DNA from: Flavipsychrobacter stenotrophus
GTDB taxonomy: Bacteria; Bacteroidota; Bacteroidia; Chitinophagales; Chitinophagaceae
DNA: 5,921 nt
Assembly (NCBI GenBank): GCA_947379685.1
Contig: CANCOG010000330.1
Coordinates: forward strand, 1 to 5,921
Direction: 5' to 3'
The notes under the pieces are model-generated. The model was not told where the DNA came from and did not search any database. It saw nothing but the letters and a program-made list of their open reading frames with translations. Position numbers and translations under genes: made by a program. Shown piece after piece: positions 1 through 4,785 of this stretch. Numbering within the stretch: position 1 is the stretch's first letter; each line of letters begins with the position of its first letter.

Positions 1-53
1 TTTTACACTCATCATTGAGGAAAATTATTAAATATTTAACGCATCACCGATTT

Positions 54-79
54 TTGTAACGCCTAATTTCGTACTTTTG
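54..79 (+). promoter_or_regulatory. Putative typA promoter, Bacteroidetes type
   Basis: The box TACTTTTG (72-79) fits the Bacteroidetes -7 consensus TAnnTTTG. A TTG (54-56, inside TTTTTG) could be the -33 element, but the 15-base spacer is shorter than the usual 17-23, so the -33 call is weak. The start of transcription would be near 85-88, leaving a leader of about 105 bases. The 12-mer TACTTTTGCACC (72-83) recurs exactly at the ahcY promoter. Confidence 0.6.
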
Positions 80-94
80 CACCCTGAAATAAAA

Positions 95-132
95 GGCCCT
101 TCCTGATTTCTCTGCCGGGAAGGGTTATTTTT
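95..132 (+). terminator. Terminator-like hairpin in the typA leader (possible attenuator)
   Basis: CCCTTCC (97-103) pairs perfectly with GGAAGGG (118-124). Two G-T pairs extend the stem outward (95-96 with 125-126), and the loop is 14 bases. The 3' arm runs into the T-rich tract TTATTTTT (125-132), as in an intrinsic terminator. It starts only about 10 bases after the inferred start of typA transcription. It could therefore attenuate typA, or it could end an unseen gene upstream of the window. Loop bases TTTCTC (107-112) are complementary to GAGAAA (135-140) just downstream, which offers a competing pairing. The hairpin is read directly from sequence; the regulatory role is inference. Confidence 0.5.
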
Positions 133-156
133 AGGAGAAAAGTTAAACGATTTTAG

Positions 157-173
157 CCTCCGCAAGCTGGAGG
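157..173 (+). promoter_or_regulatory. Hairpin masking a GGAGG in the typA leader
   Basis: CCTCC (157-161) pairs with GGAGG (169-173) over a 7-base loop. The GGAGG looks like a Shine-Dalgarno sequence, but 17 bases separate it from the ATG at 191, too far for normal use. The closer AAGG (181-184) or A/T-rich context may serve instead. CTCC (158-161) could alternatively pair with GGAG (134-137), so the leader has more than one possible fold. A role in translation control is speculative. Confidence 0.3.
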
Positions 174-190
174 AAATCACAAGGTTTTTT

Positions 191-1999
191 ATGGATATTC
201 GTAACATCGCCATCATTGCGCACGTTGACCACGGTAAGACGACATTGGTCGATAAAATTTTACACACTACCAACGTTTTTCGTGACAATCAGGAAACTGG
301 TGAGTTGATTATGGACAGTAATGACCTCGAACGTGAAAGGGGTATTACCATTCTCGCCAAAAACGTTTCTGTTACTTACAAAGGCGTAAAGATCAATGTA
401 ATTGATACTCCGGGCCACGCCGACTTCGGTGGTGAGGTGGAGCGCGTTCTTAAAATGGCTGATGGTGTTTTGTTGCTTGTCGATGCGTTCGAAGGCCCTA
501 TGCCTCAGACACGTTTCGTATTGCAGAAAGCACTCAACCTGCATTTGCACCCTATCGTGGTGATCAACAAGGTTGATAAGCCTAATTGCCGTCCTGACGA
601 AGTACATGATGCGGTTTTTGAACTGTTCTTCCAGCTCGATGCTACTGAAGAGCAGTTGAACTTCCCTACAATATATGGTTCTTCAAAACAAGGCTGGTTC
701 AATACATCTTTGACTCCAACAGAAGACATCACTGTATTATTGGATACGATTCTGGAAAAAGTACCGGCTCCTACAGTAGTAGACGGTCCGCTCCAGTTAC
801 AAATCACTTCACTCGACTATTCCTCATTCCTTGGCCGTATCGCCATTGGAAAGGTAACACGTGGAACCATTAAGGAAGGCCAGCCAATTATGCTGTGCAA
901 AATTGATGGTACTATGCAGCGCAGTAAGGTTAAGGAACTTTATGTGTTCGTTGACATGGGCAAAAAGCGTGTGACTGAAGTGCAGTGTGGCGATATTTGT
1001 GCTGTAGTAGGTGTTGAAGGTTTCCAGATCGGTGAAACAATCGCTGATTTTGAAAATCCTGAAGCAGTGACCATCATCCCTATCGATGAGCCTACCATGA
1101 ACATGCAGTTCAGCATCAATAACTCACCATTCTTTGGTAAGGAAGGTAAATTCGTTACCAGTCGCCACATTCGCGACAGGCTTATGAAGGAACTGGAAAA
1201 GAACCTGGCTTTGCGTGTTGAAGAAACTGACGATGCAGATAAATTCCTGGTATTTGGCCGTGGTATCCTTCACTTGAGCGTATTGGTGGAAACCATGCGT
1301 CGTGAAGGTTATGAGCTGACAGTTGGTCAGCCACAGGTAATTACCAAGGAAATAAACGGTAAAAAATGTGAGCCTTATGAAGTACTGGTAGTTGACGTTC
1401 CTGCTGAATTCAGCGGTAAGGTTATTGACCTGGTTACTCAGCGTAAGGGCGAAATGCACATTATGGAAACAAAAGGCCAGATGCAGCATCTGGAGTTTGA
1501 AATTCCTTCACGTGGTCTTATCGGCTTACGTTCTCAAATGCTGACAGGCACTCAGGGTGAAGCGGTAATGGCACACAGGTTTGCAGAATACAAACCATGG
1601 AAAGGATTTATTCCTGGCCGTAGCAACGGTGTATTACTGGCAAAAGCTGCCGGTAAAGCAACAGGTTATTCTATAGATAAATTACAGGACAGGGGCGCAT
1701 TTTTTATTGATCCGGGACAGGAGCTTTATGAAGGCCAGTTGATTGGTGAGCACATTAAGCCAGGAGACCTTGTTGTGAATGTTGCAGAAACTAAGAAGCT
1801 GACCAATATGCGTTCAAGTGGTACTGATGATTCAGTGCGTATTACACCAAAAATACTCATGACCCTTGAAGAGTGTATGGAATACATTCAGCAGGATGAG
1901 TGTATTGAGGTAACTCCGCTGAATATCCGTCTGCGCAAGATCATGCTCGATGAAGAAGATCGTAAGAAATTCTCAAAGATGATGAAGCAAGAAGCTTAA
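191..1999 (+). CDS. typA: Translational GTPase TypA/BipA
   Basis: TypA/BipA is a ribosome-binding GTPase of the EF-G/LepA superfamily, linked to ribosome assembly and growth under stress. It acts in the cytoplasm. The 602-residue length matches the family (about 600-615). The G domain spans residues 1 to about 195: P-loop AHVDHGKT (10-17), switch region RERGITI (48-54), DTPGH (72-76), NKVD (126-129) and a G5-like SSK (164-166). A beta-barrel domain follows (about 205-295). Next come EF-G-like domains III and V (about 305-475), with FGRGILHLSVLVETMRREG from 355. The TypA-specific C-terminal domain ends the protein, with the conserved ribosome-contacting loop KLTNMRSSGTDD (536-547). The ATG at 191 gives the family's usual N-terminus (MDIRNIAIIAHVDHGK). 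The gene appears monocistronic, with its own promoter and terminator, and its CGT-rich arginine codons suggest high expression. No truncation or missing key residue is seen. Confidence 0.97.
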   Translation: MDIRNIAIIAHVDHGKTTLVDKILHTTNVFRDNQETGELIMDSNDLERERGITILAKNVSVTYKGVKINVIDTPGHADFGGEVERVLKMADGVLLLVDAFEGPMPQTRFVLQKALNLHLHPIVVINKVDKPNCRPDEVHDAVFELFFQLDATEEQLNFPTIYGSSKQGWFNTSLTPTEDITVLLDTILEKVPAPTVVDGPLQLQITSLDYSSFLGRIAIGKVTRGTIKEGQPIMLCKIDGTMQRSKVKELYVFVDMGKKRVTEVQCGDICAVVGVEGFQIGETIADFENPEAVTIIPIDEPTMNMQFSINNSPFFGKEGKFVTSRHIRDRLMKELEKNLALRVEETDDADKFLVFGRGILHLSVLVETMRREGYELTVGQPQVITKEINGKKCEPYEVLVVDVPAEFSGKVIDLVTQRKGEMHIMETKGQMQHLEFEIPSRGLIGLRSQMLTGTQGEAVMAHRFAEYKPWKGFIPGRSNGVLLAKAAGKATGYSIDKLQDRGAFFIDPGQELYEGQLIGEHIKPGDLVVNVAETKKLTNMRSSGTDDSVRITPKILMTLEECMEYIQQDECIEVTPLNIRLRKIMLDEEDRKKFSKMMKQEA

Positions 2000-2032
2000 A
2001 AAGTAAAAAGTAAAAAATAAAAAGTAAAAAGC
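1998..2032 (+). repeat. Five tandem A-rich heptamers after typA
   Basis: Five consecutive 7-base units run AAAAAGT, AAAAAGT, AAAAAAT, AAAAAGT, AAAAAGC. The first begins inside the TAA stop codon (1997-1999). The last overlaps the 5' arm of the terminator stem. A similar set follows ahcY. The phasing is read directly from the sequence; the function is unknown. Confidence 0.75.
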
Positions 2033-2061
2033 TGCCACGATGTGGTGGCTTTTTGCTTTTT
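2026..2061 (+). terminator. Intrinsic terminator of typA
   Basis: The stem AAAAAGCTGCCAC (2026-2038) pairs with GTGGTGGCTTTTT (2042-2054) over the 3-base loop GAT. That gives 13 pairs, two of them central G-T wobbles. The T-rich tail is TTTTTGCTTTTT (2050-2061). The A-rich 5' arm makes the structure nearly symmetric, so it may also work on the other strand. Confidence 0.88.
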
Positions 2062-2101
2062 GTTCAATTTTGTTCAAGATTTAAAGGTGTGAACGAACAA
2101 A
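2058..2101. repeat. Tandem 10-mer with complementary downstream copy
   Basis: TTTTGTTCAA occurs twice head to tail (2058-2067 and 2068-2077). GAACAAA (2095-2101) is the reverse complement of TTTGTTC in either copy. TGAAC (2090-2094) is also complementary to the GTTCA of both copies. It could be an operator-like site or post-terminator debris; the sequence is A/T-rich, so chance cannot be excluded. Confidence 0.4.
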
Positions 2102-2202
2102 TAGATAACGCTGTTAACTCGCCAGGGGTGGCATCTTTTAGCGTGTTTCCTGACTGATACGTTGCTTGTTTAGTGCAAAGTGGGGGATGCCATGGCTTTA
2201 AA
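2080..2202. repeat. Possible nested inverted-repeat element in the typA-ahcY gap
   Basis: This stretch lies inside the 363-base gap between typA and ahcY. TTTAAAG (2080-2086) faces CTTTAAA (2196-2202). Inside it, GCCA (2121-2124) faces TGGC (2193-2196; its C2196 is shared with the outer arm). TGGCATC (2129-2135) pairs perfectly with GATGCCA (2186-2192) around a 50-base interior. The two inner arms stack with a 4-base GGGG bulge. It could be a structured RNA, a small dispersed intergenic repeat or coincidence. A 78-codon open frame on the minus strand (2064-2300) crosses it but has no recognisable domain. The remaining bases, about 2203-2299, show nothing I can name. Confidence 0.3.
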
Positions 2203-2312
2203 ATAGTGTAGGTTATGTGTATTACACGTTCATTTCTTTTCTTAAACAATATAGGTAAGAGTCGCTGCTTGGATAGGAAAGTAAAATAATAATTTAGCAT
2301 TTGGTTTCAGGT

Positions 2313-2338
2313 TTTGAATAATAATGTTTATACTTTTG
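2313..2338 (+). promoter_or_regulatory. Putative ahcY promoter, Bacteroidetes type
   Basis: TACTTTTG (2331-2338) fits TAnnTTTG and sits in the same 12-mer, TACTTTTGCACC, found before typA. A TTTG (2313-2316) could be the -33 element with a short 14-base spacer. Transcription would start near 2345, giving a leader of only about 18 bases. That leaves no room for a riboswitch. Confidence 0.65.
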
Positions 2339-2350
2339 CACCAAATTTCA

Positions 2351-2362
2351 ATGTTATAACAT
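2351..2362. promoter_or_regulatory. Perfect 12-base palindrome abutting the ahcY start codon
   Basis: ATGTTATAACAT is its own reverse complement and ends one base before the ATG at 2363. It lies just downstream of the inferred transcription start, where a bound repressor or a small hairpin could act. It also contains a minimal reading frame, ATG TTA TAA. There is no Shine-Dalgarno sequence here. The palindrome is certain; its use as an operator is speculative. Confidence 0.35.
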
Positions 2363-3691
2363 ATGAGTACAATGACTGGTTCAAAGATTGATTTTCAGTT
2401 GCCATACAAAGTGGCAGACATCAGCCTTGCAGAGTGGGGCCGTAAAGAGATTAGGCTTGCAGAAGCTGAAATGCCTGGTTTGATGGCAATTCGTGCTGAA
2501 TATGGTGCTTCGCAGCCATTGAAGGGAGCAAGGGTGGCAGGATGCCTGCATATGACCATTCAAACTGCTGTTCTTATCGAAACACTTGTTGCTTTGGGTG
2601 CAGAAGTGCGTTGGAGTTCATGCAATATCTTTTCTACACAAGATCACGCTGCTGCTGCTATTGCTGCTGCAGGTATTGGCGTTTTCGCATGGAAGGGCCA
2701 GAGCCTCGAAGATGCTGATTGGTGCATCGAGCAGACTTTGTTCTTCGGTAGCGAAGATCGTCCTCTGAATATGATTCTGGATGATGGTGGTGACCTTACC
2801 AACATTGTACTGGATAAATACACTGAGCTGATACAGCACATTAAGGGCCTCAGCGAAGAAACAACTACAGGCGTTCACCGCTTATATGAAAGGATGGCAA
2901 AGGGCACATTGCCAATGCCAGCCATCAATGTAAATGACTCTGTTACCAAGTCTAAGTTCGATAACAAGTACGGTTGCCAGGAAAGCCTCGTTGATGCTAT
3001 CCGTCGTGCTACTGATGTTATGATGGCTGGTAAGGTAGCTGTTGTAGGTGGTTATGGTGATGTTGGTAAGGGTTCTGCGCTTTCATTGCGTGGTGCTGGT
3101 GCCCGCGTAATTGTAACTGAAATTGACCCGATCTGTGCTTTACAGGCATCAATGGAAGGTTTCGAAGTTAAGAAGATGATAGATGCAGTTAAAGAAGCTG
3201 ATATCATTGTCACTGCTTCCGGTTGCCGCGACCTGATCACAGAAAAGCACTTCCGTCTGATGAAGGATAAGGCTATTGTTTGTAACATCGGTCACTTCGA
3301 TATCGAAATTGACATGGCATGGTTAAATGGTAGCTATGGTCATACCAAGGATACTATTAAGCCACAGGTTGATTTGTATACCATTGAAGGTAAGGATGTT
3401 ATCGTACTGGCAGAAGGCCGCCTGGTAAATCTGGGTTGTGCTACCGGTCACCCAAGTTTTGTAATGAGTAATTCATTCTCTAACCAGACTCTGGCTCAGA
3501 TCGAATTGTGGAACAACCACCAGAGCTACGAAAACAAAGTATACGTTTTACCTAAACATCTTGATGAGAAAGTTGCCCGTCTTCACCTTGCTAAGGTTGG
3601 TGTTGAACTGGAAGAACTGACTACAGAGCAGGCTGATTACCTCGGCATTCCAAAAGAAGGTCCATACAAAGCAGAAATGTACAGATACTAA
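2363..3691 (+). CDS. ahcY: S-adenosylhomocysteine hydrolase (adenosylhomocysteinase)
   Basis: This cytoplasmic NAD-dependent enzyme reversibly splits S-adenosylhomocysteine into adenosine and homocysteine, clearing the product that inhibits methyltransferases. Visible motifs: SAHase signature SSCNIFSTQDHAAAAI (85-100); LDDGGDLTN (139-147) with the substrate-binding Asp141; NDSVTKSKFDNKYGC (191-205) with Lys196, Asp200 and Asn201 at the positions of human Lys186/Asp190/Asn191; the NAD fold GKVAVVGGYGDVGKG (223-237); and the C-terminal KAEMYRY ending with the NAD-contacting Lys436 and Tyr440 typical of the family. At 442 residues it is the compact form, close to the human enzyme (432), without the roughly 40-residue insert of many other bacterial versions. 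The ATG at 2363 is used; the ATG at 2372 (Met4) is a possible alternative. No Shine-Dalgarno is seen. Codon use is strongly biased, suggesting high expression. Tandem stops TAA TAA end it. Confidence 0.97.
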   Translation: MSTMTGSKIDFQLPYKVADISLAEWGRKEIRLAEAEMPGLMAIRAEYGASQPLKGARVAGCLHMTIQTAVLIETLVALGAEVRWSSCNIFSTQDHAAAAIAAAGIGVFAWKGQSLEDADWCIEQTLFFGSEDRPLNMILDDGGDLTNIVLDKYTELIQHIKGLSEETTTGVHRLYERMAKGTLPMPAINVNDSVTKSKFDNKYGCQESLVDAIRRATDVMMAGKVAVVGGYGDVGKGSALSLRGAGARVIVTEIDPICALQASMEGFEVKKMIDAVKEADIIVTASGCRDLITEKHFRLMKDKAIVCNIGHFDIEIDMAWLNGSYGHTKDTIKPQVDLYTIEGKDVIVLAEGRLVNLGCATGHPSFVMSNSFSNQTLAQIELWNNHQSYENKVYVLPKHLDEKVARLHLAKVGVELEELTTEQADYLGIPKEGPYKAEMYRY

Positions 3692-3726
3692 TAAAAGTAA
3701 AAAATTAAAAGTAAAAAGTAGAAAGG
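3692..3726 (+). repeat. A-rich heptamer series after ahcY
   Basis: Seven-base units TAAAAGT, AAAAAAT, TAAAAGT, AAAAAGT, AGAAAGG run directly from the ahcY stop codon into the terminator stem. They parallel the array after typA. Complementary units (TTTTTAC, TTTTTTA) lie on the 3' side of the stem. Confidence 0.65.
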
Positions 3727-3756
3727 CCCGTGTTATGCGGGCCTTTTTACTTTTTT
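3713..3756 (+). terminator. Strong intrinsic terminator of ahcY
   Basis: AAAGGCCCG (3722-3730) pairs perfectly with CGGGCCTTT (3738-3746) over a 7-base loop. The pairing continues outward through the A-rich repeat to 3713 and 3755, for an 18-pair stem with one G-T wobble (3721-3747). The 3' arm is a T-rich tract. The symmetry means it could stop transcription in both directions. It separates ahcY from the DUF62 gene, so they are probably not one transcript. Confidence 0.93.
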
Positions 3757-3766
3757 AACGACTGCC

Positions 3767-3797
3767 TACCCTTGTTCCTAAGTCAACCCAAAGGGTA
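3767..3797. repeat. Short inverted repeat between the ahcY terminator and the next promoter
   Basis: TACCCTT (3767-3773) and AAGGGTA (3791-3797) are perfect inverted arms of 7 bases with a 17-base spacer. They lie about 28 bases upstream of the -33 box of the next gene. It could be a regulator site; nothing beyond the symmetry supports this. Confidence 0.25.
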
Positions 3798-3824
3798 ACT
3801 GTGCTATTTTCGGTGACCAGGGGC

Positions 3825-3853
3825 TTTGCTCATTTTAAAACCCCGTAAATTTG
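3825..3853 (+). promoter_or_regulatory. Promoter of the DUF62 gene, Bacteroidetes type
   Basis: TTTG (3825-3828), a 17-base spacer and TAAATTTG (3846-3853) match both halves of the Bacteroidetes promoter consensus. This is the best promoter in the window. Transcription would start about 3860, giving a leader near 13 bases before the ATG at 3873, without a Shine-Dalgarno sequence. Confidence 0.7.
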
Positions 3854-3872
3854 CAGCAGCCAAACACAAGCC

Positions 3873-4727
3873 ATGCCCATTATTACACTGACATCTGATT
3901 TTGGATTGAATATGGCCGAAGTATCGGAGGTAAGGGCATTGTTGATGCGGGAGTTTCCGGGTTATCCGGTAGTGGATGTAACGCATTGTATTCCGTCGGA
4001 GGACAGGTACATGGCTTCGTGGCTCTTCAAATCGGCATGGAGTAGTTTCCCGGAGGGAACCATTCATTGCTACTTCATAGACATTTTTATGGGGGATAAG
4101 CCCCGGTTGGTATTGGCTGAGAAGGAAGGGCATTATTTTCTTGCGCCTGATAATGGGTTGCTCTGGCTTACATTTCTTGATAGTCTGGATAATGTTTGGC
4201 TTTGTCACCAGTTTGAGGGGGCAACAAGTGTTGATATCTGGATGACGGAGGTAAAAAAGGCAATCAGCTTGATTTGCAGTGGCGATGATCATCGCGGTCA
4301 GCTAAAGCTGTGGGAAATGGAGCAGGTTTCTTTGCAAAATGCCCCGAAAACAGCCCCCAATGGTATCGAGTGCAGTATTCTTTACATAGACAGGTATGGC
4401 AATCTGGTAATTAATATAACGGAGCGACAGTTTAACGCAATGGTGGGTAACAGGCCATTTATGATAAAACTCCCGGGCAAAACTGAGGAGAAAACCAAGG
4501 TGAAGGATCGCTTGGTGGGTGAGCCGTATGTTACCTATGAGATCACCCGGCACTATAACGAAGTGGAAGAAGACAGGCTGCTGGCCAGGTTTAACAAACT
4601 AGGCTACCTGGAAATAGCGATCAGATACCGATCGGCAGCAGACAAGTTAGAGAAAAAGGAATCTTTTGACAAGAACGTACGTTACCGGTCTATTATCATC
4701 GAAGTTGGTCAGACACGACAATTATAA
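3873..4727 (+). CDS. Divergent SAM hydrolase / SAM hydroxide adenosyltransferase family (DUF62) protein
   Basis: The fold assignment rests on the N-terminus PIITLTSDFG (2-11), FPEGTIHCYFID (59-70), LAPDNG (90-95), and the C-terminal-domain hallmarks YIDRYGNLVINI (171-182) and LARFNKLGYLEIAI (237-250). Characterised members hydrolyse S-adenosylmethionine to adenosine and methionine; relatives are the fluorinase and chlorinase. The 284-residue length is near the family's usual 250-280. Key sites differ from the classical enzyme. The DPGVGTxRR loop reads DIFMGDKPR (70-78), keeping the Asp but with a single Arg out of place. The HGRDIFAP segment reads TSVDIWMT (118-125), with no His. The NSxG loop has Lys for Ser (NKLG, 241-244). 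Hydrolase activity is therefore uncertain. Codon use (CGG, AGG, ATA, CCC) is much less biased than in typA and ahcY, suggesting low expression. The start gives the family N-terminus. No terminator is visible downstream. Confidence 0.85.
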   Translation: MPIITLTSDFGLNMAEVSEVRALLMREFPGYPVVDVTHCIPSEDRYMASWLFKSAWSSFPEGTIHCYFIDIFMGDKPRLVLAEKEGHYFLAPDNGLLWLTFLDSLDNVWLCHQFEGATSVDIWMTEVKKAISLICSGDDHRGQLKLWEMEQVSLQNAPKTAPNGIECSILYIDRYGNLVINITERQFNAMVGNRPFMIKLPGKTEEKTKVKDRLVGEPYVTYEITRHYNEVEEDRLLARFNKLGYLEIAIRYRSAADKLEKKESFDKNVRYRSIIIEVGQTRQL

Positions 4728-4730
4728 TTG
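4719..4730. repeat. Perfect 12-base palindrome across the DUF62 stop codon
   Basis: CAATTATAATTG is its own reverse complement and contains the TAA stop (4725-4727). It shares the core TTATAA with the palindrome before ahcY. There is no T-tract beside it, so it is not a standard terminator. The 58-base gap to the convergent gene holds no other clear hairpin. In A/T-rich DNA this may be chance. Confidence 0.3.
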
Positions 4731-4785
4731 CTGCGCCGAACAAAGCCAAATGAAATAATCTCATAAGGGAAGTTGGAGAAAGCGC

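Noticed and set aside
1..59. 3' end of an upstream gene
   Set aside because: All three plus frames reach stops (latest at 57-59), but the at most 18 codons preceding them are not recognisable. The hairpin at 95-132 could be such a gene's terminator, but nothing proves it.
2064..2300. 78-codon open frame on the minus strand in the typA-ahcY gap
   Set aside because: It has no recognisable domain, it crosses the tandem 10-mer and the inverted repeats, and no promoter was found. Treated as non-coding, with the stretch reported as a possible repeat element.
2000..2362. SAH or SAM riboswitch upstream of ahcY
   Set aside because: The inferred promoter lies about 25 bases before the start codon, leaving a leader of about 18 bases. 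I see no SAH- or SAM-riboswitch core in the gap.
2648..2659. GCT trinucleotide repeat as a microsatellite
   Set aside because: It encodes the conserved alanine run after QDH in the SAHase signature, so it reflects protein sequence.
3804..4292. 162-codon open frame on the minus strand
   Set aside because: It is antisense to the DUF62 gene and its promoter; the translation has no family features.
3873..4727. Calling this gene a fluorinase or chlorinase
   Set aside because: Only the shared fold is supported. The halogenase-specific features cannot be established, and the classical hydrolase motif is also altered.
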